This document shows, piece after piece, positions 34,140 to 45,365 of a stretch of 64,000 nt of DNA. The notes under the pieces were generated by a model, which did no database searches, had not been told where the DNA came from, and worked only from the letters and a program-made list of their open reading frames with translations. The stretch is from Trachythela sp. YZ-2020 (lineage: Eukaryota; Cnidaria; Anthozoa; Malacalcyonacea; Clavulariidae). Position 1 is the first letter of the stretch; each line of letters begins with the position of its first letter. Position numbers and translations under genes: made by a program. The stretch is taken from contig JADLSH010000212.1 of the NCBI GenBank assembly GCA_016169945.1, positions 2,078,001 to 2,142,000 of the forward strand. Reading direction: 5' to 3'.

Positions 34140-34600
34140 ATTTGGTAACTACATTTATTTATTTATACATAAATTATTGAAAACATTACTTTAAAGAGGG
34201 GTGGGTTGTGTGTGGAAGCACTGGCTCAATATGCCCCCTGGCAGTCCAAGTTGTCTGCAGATAGCTGAGAAATATCCAGTCAAATTATCTGGTTGAGCAC
34301 TGGATATATACTTTACATATATAAGATCCAGGCTTTCATATCAACCCATGTTGGACCTCGTGCATATGGTGAAGCCCCATACTTTTTGAACAACTTTATA
34401 CAATTTATGACAAGAAAAGAGGGCCAGGCCCTGCATCATATATAAGCTCACTTCCCTTGTGGTCGTTTGAGCACTCTGGCCCCAAGACACTTCACGCATG
34501 TCTGGATGCGCATGTGTCTGAGTATTGTACCACATGCGCTTGGTGAGGGCAAGAGTATGGTGTATAAATACGAAGTCACTCGCATCTAGACTGCGTTACA
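34140..34600. other. Non-coding region upstream of the hammerhead ribozyme
   Basis: No gene. A TATA-like TATAAATA at 34,563-34,570, about 35 bp before the ribozyme, sits in a promoter-like position. The segment 34,341-34,600 contains CACATGCGC/GCGCATGTG inverted elements. It may be part of a small mobile unit carrying the ribozyme. Confidence 0.35.
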
Positions 34601-34602
34601 AG

Positions 34603-34646
34603 CTGCACTGACGAGCCGTTGAACGGCGAAACATGCATGTCTGCAG
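34603..34646 (+). ncRNA. Hammerhead ribozyme (type I, very short stem III)
   Basis: The DNA encodes every hammerhead element in order. Stem I 5' strand is CTGCA (34,603-34,607); core CTGACGA (34,608-34,614); stem II GCCGT-TGA-ACGGC (34,615-34,627); core GAAA (34,628-34,631). A 3-bp stem III follows (A-C-A pairing with T-G-T) with a TGCA loop. The cleavage triplet is GTC (34,639-34,641), and stem I 3' strand TGCAG (34,642-34,646) is perfectly complementary to CTGCA. The predicted cut is after C at 34,641. Minimal stem III hammerheads of this form are known in Penelope-like elements and in retrozymes of animals, where they process tandem transcripts, usually as dimers. Only one copy is in the window and no Penelope RT is adjacent. 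Confidence 0.8.
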
Positions 34647-34792
34647 ATTTGACTAAGCAATATATTATATATAAATGTATTCGGCTGGATATATGTATTA
34701 CTATATCCACCCCAGCTACCCGGGTGGATATGATTTCCACTCCATCCCTAGCGCCTGATTAAAATCTCCAGCCCCAGATTATACCTTATCAA

Positions 34793-35044
34793 AGATGTAT
34801 TTTCCCATTCTTTCTCTATAGATTCCTTGAATTTCCTGTAATTAATTCTCCTTGGTCTCTTTTTTTCAGCTTTTGATTTTTTCTCTTCAATATTTAAAAA
34901 TTTTACCTTCGTCAGCGCTTTAACAAGAGCATTGCAAGCTATCTTTTCAAACATGAGGTTCACTTGGTCGTACAATGACTTTGCAGTCGCGCATGCTTCA
35001 CGGAGGGTAGTGTGACTGTTACGTGGTTGGTTTGGCAGTCGGAC
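34793..35044 (-). CDS. Exon of an unrecognised gene, right half of a split exon
   Basis: The minus-strand frame reads PNQPRNSHTTLREACATAKS then LYDQVNLMFEKIACNALVKA, a basic KKSKAEKKRPRRINYRKFKE and IEKEWENTSLIR. It ends at an AAG/GTATAA donor at 34,793. The 5' edge is the TTAA (35,045-35,048) of the large DNA transposon. The frame continues beyond the other end of the transposon (41,232-41,333). It probably belongs with the exon at 34,127. Function unknown; the segment is helical and basic. Confidence 0.45.
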
Positions 35045-35048
35045 TTAA

Positions 35049-36047
35049 GAGGCTGTCTCGGTAAAAACCACCCACTGAATTTCAATGCAAAATTAGATTT
35101 TTCTTATAAGCTCAGTTTTTTTTACTTTAGCCATAACTATTACAAAAACGAGTTGCATTTCATTCGTAAGTCGATTTTGACATTTTCAGGATAGATACTA
35201 AGATAGGAGTAGGCAAGTTCAATTATCACAGTTGAAAATCGGAAATATGACTGATATTCTCGTAGCTGTAAAACAAGCGGATTTCAATTTAAAACCTTAG
35301 TTTTTGTACAGTTTATAGATTTGGCATAGCTGAATATCTGGACGTATTATTGTTCAAAATGCGCCTGAGAATTCTTCAGAACCAGCTATAAACTTACAAC
35401 ATGTAAACTGGTTTTCGACAAATCGCAAAAATATGACTACTTCAAGAGCGAATTTTAAAAGTGTGGCACCTATCTGAAACGCCTGAATTATATAAATGGA
35501 AACAATAAATAACGTGTAACTCAAAACAGGAATCAAATTTTTCTGCATGCGACGTTAGGGAAAATAACAGTCGCCTACAAATCACAAAATTTTCAAAATG
35601 CAGTGCCAACCGACAGAGTATGGCCGTCGCAAAGTACTATGTAATTCGATCACTAAATCTCTTACCTAGCCATAACGGCCCATAAGTTGAGAGTTCTGAT
35701 CTTCGTGTGACATTTTAAATCCAAGATAATGTCACATAAACTGAAATTTTATCCACTGGCGTGAAGTTTGTAAATAACTATTCAACGAAGCTCATTACTT
35801 TATGCAGTAAAATACTGAATCCATCGAACGCGGTAGAACTCGCATGTATTTTGTTGGTCACAACGAGCTTGCTTGCTTGATTCTGACGGAAAATGAAGCC
35901 AAAGACATCAGGTATAACCACAATAAATTTATCTAAGGTCCTAAACACGTATCAATTACAAAATAATTGCATCAAACGGCTTGGAATATGGAAAGCGGAA
36001 GTAAAGTTAACAATAATGTTTTGTTTACTTTTGCGATTCGTTCCCAG
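35049..36047 (+). repeat. Left 999-bp terminal inverted repeat
   Basis: Matches the reverse complement of 40,229-41,227 with scattered single-base differences (for example G/T at the 12th base). A 64-codon frame at 35,354-35,548 is mirrored at 40,728-40,922 in the other arm and is not a gene. Confidence 0.9.
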
Positions 36048-36307
36048 TCACCGGGTGAATAATCTGCAAACGAGGTGGAAATGAGAAAAAAAGAATTATT
36101 GGAAACATTGCAATAAAATCCCATAGCTAGAGCTTTAATAGAAGACCTAAAATATTTAGCTGCGATGAATTTTGTAGGTTTTCTAATAACTCGCGTTTTT
36201 TTTTCACTTTCACTTCCGAGAAATTTGTGAGTAAATTCTTGATCAACAAACTGAGAAGAGTTTCCACTTGTTTGCAATCTCGTACCCAGAGTATGCCCGT
36301 TCGCAGG

Positions 36308-39300
36308 TTAGGTGCTGGGCATGACCATGGTGTCACATTCGCACTCGCCGATAACGTTTTTGAGTTTGTCTACGAGAATTTGCTTCTTGTCCTTCGACTT
36401 AAAGTTAATTTCAAGGTGACAAAGAATGTTTTTAAGCATTGGAACATTAAAATCGGAAAGCTTTTTTCTGTGATAATATTCACAAAGATCATACGTGTCG
36501 AACGTAATAGGGTGCTTCAAGCCAAGTTCATGAGTGATGCTCTCGATTAATTCTTGTCGTTCGGAATCCTTCACCAGGCACTCTATATCTTCCTCACGTT
36601 CCAATGACATGCCTACCAAACCGTTTTCTTTGCGACGAGAAGCTGCTAAGCGAGAGAAGAAGCCCTTTATCTGTGTCTTCGTTAGCCATTCTTTGCAATT
36701 AAACTTGCGCTCATTTGATGGCTTTCTAGATGTTCTCATATCCTTCTCAACCTGGTTTGGATCAGCTTTACAGCCAGTTTTTTCGCCAATTAAAAATCTT
36801 GCTGTCAGATAGTCCTTGACCTTTTGCGGAAATCGAGTGGAGTTTGTGGTCTTGTTGATTGCCCATACCATGGTCAGAGGTGTATCGTTGATGACGGTAG
36901 GTAAAGACGTTGCCAGAGATGAGGACGTGGCTGAGGTCGAAATTGCATAACACTTTGTTTGAGACGCTACATCAACTGAAGCAAATTTTCCTGCCCAATC
37001 TTTTCTCACTTTATCATAAAAGCTTTCACTTGTAGCTTGGATTCTCGTGTGTTGGCCAACATTAAGGTGCGACTCTAGCTCGGAGAACAATGCAAAAGCT
37101 TGGGTACATCCTGACACAGAACACTCGAAAAGTGATTCGCGCGCGGTTGGTTGTTTCTTTCGCTCTGAATTCAAATCTCTTTCTTTGACCGAGTAAAACC
37201 AATGCTCTGCATCATTACCCTCAGTTTGAAGCATAGTTGGACCCTGATGCTTCACATACAGCGCTTTATACGGAAAAAGCTTTCCTGAACCAATACCGTA
37301 AGCTTTCCATGCCCGAATTCCTGAACTTTCAAAATGGAAATTATGGAACGCACCGAAATTGTCAAGTTTGTTCACTTCGAGACTTTCCCTTGACTTGTCA
37401 ACGACGTTTACTGAGGCCGACGTCCCACTTACAGGATGTTGCTTCAAAGCTTCTTTCATGTCTGATGCTGTCAAAATATCATGACCCTCAGAACAGTGTT
37501 CGCGAATGGACGCCTTTAGCGGGCAAAGAATCCTGTCGCATATGTCCTTTCCACTTTGGGGCTCGGAAAAATCATAGTTTTTAACAGTTATTCCAACTCT
37601 CTCTCCAATATCTCTCACTGCAGCAACCAACAAGTTATTGTGATAACACCCTGCCTCATCAGATCGAAAATAGACACTATCAAGCGAGGGATGTTTAGCT
37701 TTCAAATGCGTTAGCAGGTGCTCAATAATTGACGCCACCGCGAACCAATCTTGCGTACATTGGTCGAATAAGTGCGCGTACGTGGTGATTTGCAATTTCT
37801 TAGTTAACTCATCCCGTGATACAACGCTACTAACATGCCAGCTAAGTCCTCTTTTCCCATACCAATCGCTTTGCTTTTCACGGTAGCGCAACTGTAGAAA
37901 CTTCATCGCCCAATCCATGACGACCAACCGTGAACTGGAGTCAAGCTTTGCAAGGACATCTTGTTTAGCGCGTTCTTGATTTGTTGTCCGCATGACGTGT
38001 GCTTTCCACTGTTTGATAGCTTTTACAGCTTGCTCAAAATCATAAACGATGTCTTCTTGTTGCTCCTTACTGTAAAACGCGAGGCCTTCATGTTTGATAG
38101 CTCGCTCTATTTTGTTGATGCATGTAGAAATGTTATCACATTGGTTACAACGTGTTGTATGTTCATGTGCGCAGGTTTCATTCAACTCTGCATTTTTGGG
38201 ATCACTAAGCCCGAACTTCAAGCAATGATCAGGACAAGGGCTCTCGGATTCTTGGCAGTGATTACGGTATTGCGTTTTTAAATAACGTTTGCCGTCTAGG
38301 AGAGACTTCTTTATAGCTTTTGACCAATTATCATCTTGCCCTAGTTCCTGTAGATCATCCACAATTTTACAAAGTTTCTCAAAACCAGCTGAGCCATCCG
38401 CTGCTGTATTGTCAACACCACACAACGACTTTTGCTGGGAGGCTTCTCGATCTTACTTGGAGGATCCGAAACAACGTCGCGCGACCCAGTGGCTCTACCA
38501 TCTCTTCTTTGCAGAACATCAAATACTGGTTAATCATGGTTGAGCGAGTTACAGTGCGGATTACATTAGGCATCTTTAACTTTGCACCACTATCCATCTT
38601 TAATGTTCTTGTTCCGTATGCCACATCTTGGTAAAAGTAAGGTCTGTTGATGAAATCAATAAAGTGGTCTACTTGAACTTTGTTCAGTCGTACACGATGA
38701 GATGTGGACTTCTCAACGGCAAAACCTGGTCCACATTCACGGGCGTGAGCTCGTGCTCTCTTGATTTGCCAATCAGTTATGCGTTCGTACGGTTCATGTA
38801 GCTTTTTCAGTTTTTTCGCGGAATACTGGTAAGCATAAAGACTCAAAATTTGTGTTTTTAAATTTCTGGTTGGAGCATTTTTGTGCGCTTGCATAAGGGT
38901 AATCAGCTCATCTGAAACAGTTTCAGTCTCTTGGTCGGGTAACTGCACACACGATTGCAAAAGTTCATCTCCAGCCTTTGGTGCTATTACTTCACATACG
39001 ATCTTGCATCCTTCCATGGCTTTATCAATGCACATTTCCTTTTCCTCCAGTGTTGCTTCCTCCCACGTTGTATTTAATTGAAATGTCAAAGGGGTGAAAT
39101 TTCCAACTTTGACTTTCTCCGACAAACAAGATAATGCTTCATTGTATTGGAACACCAACGAATCGTTCTCTTCTCCACCTGGGCGGCATTCTTCTTCAGA
39201 ATCTTCTTCTTCGCCCGTCCATTGTCCTGGAGTCCAGTCAGCTGGTACAGGCATAGTCTTTGGTGCAACTGGGGTGCCTTCCCAGTGTTTGACGTTGTTC

Positions 39301-40191
39301 ATGGTCATTTCAGCGACTTTTTTAGCAAGCCTAAGAAACCAAATGTACATACATTTATGTTTATGAAATAAAAACGTAACTTTCTTGTTTAAGTTAAGTG
39401 AAATTATTGTTCCAATTATTCAGAGAGAGGTTTTATTCAAGTGAAGCACGTCTCACCGTGATTGGTCGTTAAGACAAGCTGCTGCCATCTTATCTTTTTC
39501 TTGATTTTCTAATTCTATCCATCCTTGGTTTTCCTCGAACTTCTTCGTATGTTTTTTAAGACAAGAAGAACAAACAGCTGTACAGAAGAAAATACATAAT
39601 TACACATTTCCTTCTATTGCAACATTGTCCAAAACGCGCTGAAAGAAATCTTCAAACATGCACGTGCATGGGGCTATAGCGCCTTAGGCAAGATCTCTCT
39701 GTCTTTTTACCATGGGGTCATAAACATTAATATACCCACTCTACATTAAAATAGATTAATAAACATGTCAGAACATCACCCACATTAATTTTACCTGAAC
39801 CTATTGGAACCGTTATGCCAAAAAATTTTTGCGCATGCCTAGACATCTGCAGAGTTACGACGTCGATATTCTTCAGCGCTTTTTTAGCACCAGAGTGTAG
39901 AGGATACTGACACGTTCTTAGAGGACGCCAATTACGACCCAAGTTGTACCGGTGCTTCGGACAAATCCACATCTTTTCCAGCTGGTTTGGCGGGAAATCA
40001 AATACTCCCGCCCTTACAAGGATTAGCTCATATTCCTCGATTTTTCCAACTAGCCTGGAAAGGCGACATGCTTGCAAATGACCTGTTATGTCATCTTTAC
40101 ATTCAAGTAATTTACGCACTATATTCGGCGATTTACGAAATTCTCCACAAGACGACTTTGCAAGCTCAGAGAAAGAACAGATTGGCTCCAT
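36308..40191 (-). pseudogene. Transposase-like gene of the TTAA transposon, three exons, one frame break
   Basis: Exon 1 is 40,191-39,795, starting with ATG and ending GGTTCAG/GTAAAA. Exon 2 is 39,577-39,457, between TGTACAG and CACG/GTGAGA. Exon 3 is 39,330-36,308, after TTTCTTAG. Phases 1 and 2 match exactly across both introns, giving roughly 1,180 codons. Exon 1 has a Cys/His set (CPKHR...C....H); exon 2 has CSSCLKKH. Exon 3 carries an RLVVMDWAMKFLQLRYREKQ segment, FRSDEAGCYHNNLLVAAV, KLDNFGAFHNFHFESSGIR and a C2H2 finger (ECSVSGCTQAF...H....H). The conserved Asp in MDW and SDE could be catalytic DDE-type residues (inference). At about 38,440 the frame shifts near GTAAGATCGAGAAGCC, consistent with a small insertion, so this copy is disabled. 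The protein family is unnamed to me. Confidence 0.75.
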
Positions 40192-40228
40192 AACTGTAAT
40201 TCAAACTTCAAATAAATTCACTAAAGGC

Positions 40229-41227
40229 CTGGGAACGAATCGCAAAAGTAAACAAAACATTATTGTTAACTTTACTTCCGCTTTCCATATTCCAAGCCGT
40301 TTGATGCAATTAATTTATACTTGATACGTGTTTAGGACCTTAGATAAATTTATTGTGGTTATACCTGATGTCTTTGGCTTCATTTTCCGTCAGAATCAAG
40401 CAAGCAAGCTCGTTGTGACCAACAAAATACATGCGAGTTCTACCGCGTTCGATGGATTCAGTATTTTACTGCATAAAGTAATGAGCTTCGTTGAATAGTT
40501 ATTTACAAACTTCACGCCAGTGGATAAAATTTCAGTTTATGTGACATTATCTTGGATTTAAAATGTCACACGAAGATCAGAACTCTCAACTTATGGGCCG
40601 TTATGGCTAGGTAAGAGATTTAGTGATCGAATTACATAGTACTTTGCGACGGCCATACTCTGTCGGTTGGCACTGCATTTTGAAAATTTTGTGATTTGTA
40701 GGCGACTGTTATTTTCCCTAACGTCGCATGCAGAAAATTTTGATTCTTGTTTTGAGTTACACGTTATTTATTGTTTCCATTTATATAATTCAGGCGTTTC
40801 AGATAGGTGCCACACTTTTAAAATTCGCTCTTGAAGTAGTCATATTTTTGCGATTTGTCGAAAACCAGTTTACATGTTGTAAGTTTATAGCTGGTTCTGA
40901 AGAATTCTCAGGCGCATTTTGAACAATAATACGTCCAGATACTCAGCTATGCCAAATCTATAAACTGTACAAAAACTAAGGTTTTAAATTGAAATCCGCT
41001 TGTTTTACAGCTACGAGAATATCAGTCATATTTCCGATTTTCAACTGTGATAATTGAACTTGCCTACTCCTATCTTAGTATCTATCCTGAAAATGTCAAA
41101 ATCGACTTACGAATGAAATGCAACTCGTTTTTGTAATAGTTATGGCTAAAGTAAAAAAAACTGAGCTTATAAGAAAAATCTAATTTTGCATTGAAATTCA
41201 GTGGGTGGTTTTTACAGAGACAGCCTC
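40229..41227 (-). repeat. Right 999-bp terminal inverted repeat
   Basis: Partner of the left arm. Equal length despite substitutions suggests few or no net indels since insertion. The gene's first exon starts just inside it, so the arm presumably contains the promoter. Confidence 0.9.
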
Positions 41228-41231
41228 TTAA

Positions 41232-41333
41232 ATAGCTTGGTTTGCAGCAATGAGGTTGTTTTCCTTGATTAAGCTCGTGAATCTGTAGGATTTTACAGGA
41301 AATAACGCTTGAATATTGCTGTATTTGAGCTCT
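41232..41333 (-). CDS. Left half of the exon split by the TTAA transposon
   Basis: The minus-strand frame ELKYSNIQALFPVKSYRF then TSLIKENNLIAANQAI is open up to the TTAA. After removal of the transposon and one TTAA copy it continues in the same register into the frame at 35,044. The TTAA itself contributes an in-frame TAA. The host reading frame was therefore either already damaged or the target base context changed. The short length keeps confidence low. Confidence 0.35.
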
Positions 41334-41339
41334 CATGAC

Positions 41340-42115
41340 TTACAATCTTTGAACGTATGTTCAATTCGCATCGCCGGGGACAGTTCATTCCAAGCTTTGA
41401 TATTGAACGCTGCTGTGTATTGATTGTGTTCTGCGATATTCCTGTGATTTTACCGACTAAATTTCACGCGAAGAGGTGGGAAAATTGATTGAAAACGTTT
41501 CAGATCTACAGGAAAGTTATCCTTAAAGCCTTGAAATATATTCGAGAAGCGGTCCTATCTCTCTCGCATCAATCGCGCTTGCTAATCCTTTCGCGTCTTG
41601 TTGTCTGCCACTTTATATTCTCGTCTGCGTCAACTTGTTCCGCGATTTGCCGAGCAACTCCTCGCGCAAAGCCGCACGTCAAAGGATGTAGGAACGTCCC
41701 ACGCATTGAGAAACGTATTGCCTCAAATTTAATGAGCTATGCACTCTATAATAAAGTATACAGAACCAAGGATTCTGTTCTTCGCTGCTTTAGAAAATTT
41801 TGGAATTTGTGCCTAAATTTGAAACTTGCGGATTTTGATCCTGTGGTATTTCGATAATTTGATATGCGCCACTTAGACTTACTATGTAACGTTAGCTGTT
41901 TGCGAAGTTTTTTAGTCATTCTCTAAATACTTTAAAATTCAAGATGAAGTAAGGATATAATCGGATAAGCTTCTAGGCTCTTAAGAAATCAAAGGTAACA
42001 TGCCAGAGAATACGTATATATCTTGCATTTCACATAGATTCATGGATATAGACAAAAATGATCTTTCATAAAATTGTGCTATCTCTTTTGAAAATTATTG
42101 TTGTGACAGGGTTGG
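41340..42115. other. No supportable gene
   Basis: A plus-strand frame at 41,489-41,857 (122 codons) is Ser/Leu/Arg-rich without a recognised domain. It may be a decayed exon but I cannot support it. No repeat found. Confidence 0.4.
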
Positions 42116-42119
42116 ACAC

Positions 42120-42330
42120 CATTCTTCCAGCTTGCTACCTCCCGATTACCTGTGCGCCTTTACGGAGAGTATGTCTGCTGACCCAGCCCTTAATGACTGC
42201 TGATTCAGTATATAATTTAGTCATTTTCTTGCGCTGCTCCGAGACTCTGGAACACTCTTCCTGACTCTGTTAAGCAGAGTTCAACTATCGATGAGTTTCA
42301 GGCAAAGTTGAAAACATATCTTTTAGGATA
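42120..42330 (+). pseudogene. LINE 3' end fragment
   Basis: The plus strand encodes FSCAAPRLWNTLPDSVKQSS then IDEFQAKLKTYLL before a stop at about 42,330. This is the typical last segment of a LINE RT protein (APRLWNSLP motif), preceded by degraded RLPVRLYGE text. It is 5'-truncated; no RT core remains. Confidence 0.7.
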
Positions 42331-42654
42331 GCTTTTACTGATTAACTCTTTTTATATTCTTGTTGTAAAAAGCATTGAGACTTCTGTATAATGCGTTTTT
42401 AAGAACAATTATATTTTTATTATTATATAAGAAATTGTAAAAATTGAACCATATCTGATATACCTAATCGACCACCTCATTTTAGCTGAAAAATTATCCG
42501 AATATATTATCGGAAGGTCGATTGTCTGTTGGGTCGTGGATTTTTTAATAGATCGAAAGCAGAGATGATTAGTGATATATATTCGGAGTGGGGAGTCGTA
42601 CCGGCTATTACGACAACAAGGAATGGGGAATCGGGGAATGGGAATGGGGAATGG

Positions 42655-43425
42655 AAAAACCCGGAATACTAAGAGCCGAAATCTCTAAAACCCGGAATAC
42701 TAAAACCCGGAATACTAAAACACGGAATACTAAAACCCGGAATACTAAAACACGGAATACTAAAACCCGGAATACTAAAACCCGGAATACTAAAACCGGA
42801 ATACTAAAACACGGAATACTAAAACCCGGAATACTAAAACCCGGAATACTAAAACCCGGAATACTAAAACCCGGAATACTAAAACCCGGAATACTAAAAC
42901 CCGGAATACTAAAACCCGGAATCTCTAAAACCCGGAATACTAAAACCCGGAATCTCTAAAACCCGGAATACTAAAACCCGGAATACTAAAACCCGGAATA
43001 TTAAAACACGGAATACTAAAACCCGGAATACTAAAACCCGGAATCTCTAAAACACGGAATACTAAAACCCGGAATCTCTAAAACCCGGAATACTAAAACC
43101 CGGAACCTCTAAAACCCGGAATACTAAGAGCCGGAATCTCTAAAATCCGGAATACTAAAACCCGGAACTTCTAAAACCCGGAATACTAAAACCCGGAATC
43201 TCTAAAACCCGGAATACTAAAACCCGGAATCTCTAAAACCCGGAATCTCTAAAACACGGAATACTAAAACCCGGAATCTCTAAGACACGGAATACTAAAA
43301 CCCGGAATCTCTAAAACACGGAATACTAAGAGCCGGAATCTCTAAAACCCGGAATACTAAAACCAGAATCTTAAACCCGAAAAAAAAACAAAGCCGGCTA
43401 AAAACGGACCGGAAAACTAAAATAC
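42655..43425 (+). repeat. Satellite array, left copy (AAAACCCGGAATACT / AAAACCCGGAATCTCT)
   Basis: About 50 monomers of 15-16 bp alternate between AAAACCCGGAATACT and AAAACCCGGAATCTCT, with variants ACACGG and AAGAGCCGG. This is the reverse complement of the array that begins at 52,230, except that here both monomers carry AAAACCC. In the right array the 15-mer carries GAAACCC. A GGGGAAT-rich stretch (42,620-42,655) precedes it. Open frames through it are repeat artefacts. Confidence 0.97.
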
Positions 43426-43589
43426 TAAAAAAAATATAAAAGACTATATATTTTATATTAATATAAAATCGCGTATAAAAATACGAAATAGAAAATATCT
43501 TATACAGTACAAATTTTAAAACTTCAAAATTCGGAAGTCTGTTTGTCGCTTTTACGTAAAGACGTGCATTGAATTTCAAGTAATCAATT

Positions 43590-44290
43590 CACAACATCCG
43601 AATTCTAAGCAGTCGATGTGATAAACTTTTCTGAATAGTCTTAATCAGCGCTGTAATTCTATCGTCTGACACGATTGAATATATATTTACAATTTCGGGT
43701 TTTCACGGGTTGTGTTACTATCATGCTTTATACCACTAAAATGGACGCGAATCTATACAACATAGTCGAAAATCTAAGCAATATTATGACTGGATTTTGC
43801 GCAAATTGTTTCTCAATATAGATATCTAAACTAAAGCACGCGCTGTAAATTCCACAGTCTGACACAATGTATAAATACTAAAAATTGTATTACGAATATT
43901 TAATTAAAATTCGGATTCAGTATAGACTTGCGCTACGAAAAATGCTTTATATCGCTAAAACCGGCAAGAAAATGTATACAACATAGTCTAATTTCTAAGC
44001 AATAGTGCAATACAATGAATGGATTTTGCCCAAGTTGTTTCTGAATATAGATGTCTATACTGAAGCACGCGCTGTAATTCTATAGTCTGACAGATGCAAC
44101 ATCCTAAACTGATTCTTAAAATTTCGGGTTTTATAGGTTGGCTTGTGCTATCATGATGCTTTATAGCACTAAAATGGGTGTGAAAGATCTATACACCATA
44201 ATTGAATTTCGAAGCAATAGTATGAATGGAATTTGCGCAAATTGTTTCTGAATATCGAAACTCTAAATCACCCGGCTGTTATTGTTCGTT
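43590..44290 (+). repeat. Subterminal repeats of about 200 bp, left orientation
   Basis: Three diverged copies are marked by GCGCTGTAATTCTATCGTCTGACA-type text (only part conserved) at about 43,648, 43,840 and 44,069, with a fourth partial ending near 44,285. Shared landmarks are ATTTCGGGTTTT, GCTTTATA-CACTAAAAT, CTATACAACATAGTC and TTTGCGCAAATTGTTTCT. The same unit occurs inverted at 46,017-46,200 and 51,570-52,225. Confidence 0.85.
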
Positions 44291-44344
44291 ATACATGATG
44301 TATTAAACAGGCATGTATTATTAATATTATTGATGTGACACCCA

Positions 44345-45365
44345 AATTGTATTATTAATATGACACCCAAATTGAATATACATCTAGCGAAAATATTAAT
44401 ATAATTGTAGAAAATCTTAACCATGACTTGGAAAAAGTATCAACTTGGATGTCAGCCAACCAACTTACTTTAAACCATTCTAAAACGGAATACATGATAG
44501 TAGGTAGTAATAGACGAATCAACCAAATAGACATACAACCTCACATAGATATTGGAGGTAGGAAAATAGACCGAGTTAAAGTAACCAAATCATTTGGCGT
44601 AAAGATGGACGAAACTTTGTCATGGAATGCCCAAGTGAACCAAGTTACTAAAAAGGTCAATGCAGGCCTCAGCATCCTAAGACGGTTTCGAGAAATAGTG
44701 GATTATAGAACACTAATTACAATATATCAATCAATTATTCAACCTCACTTTGATTACTGCTCGCCAGTATGGGGTTGTCTAGGAAAAGGTTTATCAGACA
44801 AATTACAGAAGCTCCAAAACCGAGCATTTCGAATAATAACACGTGAAAACTATGAGATTCGATCTGTTGACATTTTGGAAAACGTAGGAGTTCGATTCTA
44901 ACTTACAAGCCAGAAGAGAGCATCAATTAGCGATTCTAATTAATGTACAAAGTCAAAAAAAAAATGCTAGCAAATGATTTAACAGAAATTTTCACCAACA
45001 CGAATTCAATACATGATCATAATACGAGAAATAGCGAATTTAATTTCGCATTACCTAAGCCAAAAACAAATAATATGAAAAAGGCTTTTGCCTATAGGAT
45101 AACATTTCCATTGCAATAAAATCATCGAAAAGCATCTCTCGCTTTAAAGCCAATATAAAGCGAATATACTAATACTGGAAATTCATTTTCAGCCATCTAA
45201 TTATTTGTAGACCATTGATAATTTATATAATATATAAGTAGTGCATGCACACGACCTATTGGAAGATCACCTTTTCTTTCTTTCTTTCTTTTTTTCAATT
45301 AATATCATTGTAAATAATTAATCAGGTGAAATAGTAGCTACCGTTTTAATAAAGTCAATAAGTCA
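44345..45365 (+). pseudogene. LINE RT C-terminal fragment
   Basis: The plus-strand frame to the stop at 44,901 reads NHDLEKVSTWMSANQLTLNH, KTEYMIVGSNRRINQ, then VTKSFGVKMDETLSWNAQV, SIIQPHFDYCSPVWG and LQKLQNRAFRIITRENYEIR. This is the region just after the FADD motif in CR1/L2-type LINEs. Later text is broken by stops, and a 3' untranslated-like AT-rich tail ends near 45,365 after a CTTT microsatellite (45,268-45,295). 5'-truncated and dead. Confidence 0.85.

Larger units (their letters stand above)
35049..41227 (-). mobile_element. 6.18-kb DNA transposon with 999-bp TIRs and TTAA target duplications
   Basis: The element is bounded by TTAA at 35,045-35,048 and 41,228-41,231. Termini GAGGCTGTCTCGGTAAAAAC and its inverse (GTTTTTACAGAGACAGCCTC) are followed by near-identical inverted repeats. 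These extend to 36,047 on the left and from 40,229 on the right, 999 bp each, ending where GCGATTCGTTCCCAG stops matching. Between them a three-exon minus-strand gene begins 38 bp inside the right repeat. TTAA targets are used by piggyBac and Kolobok transposons; the ends and protein do not let me assign either. Confidence 0.9.

Noticed and set aside
38425..38447. 22-nt GT...AG micro-intron in the transposase-like gene
   Set aside because: It restores the frame but is far shorter than any normal intron; a small insertion is a simpler explanation.
36227..39371. Several plus-strand ORFs of 60-115 codons
   Set aside because: They are shadows of the long transposase-like frame on the minus strand.
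35354..40922. Identical 64-codon frames in each TIR
   Set aside because: They are mirror images in the terminal inverted repeats, without a recognisable protein feature.
42588..42959. 123-codon ORF of Lys-Thr-Arg-Asn repeats
   Set aside because: It is satellite DNA read through; monomers of 15-16 bp only by chance stay open.
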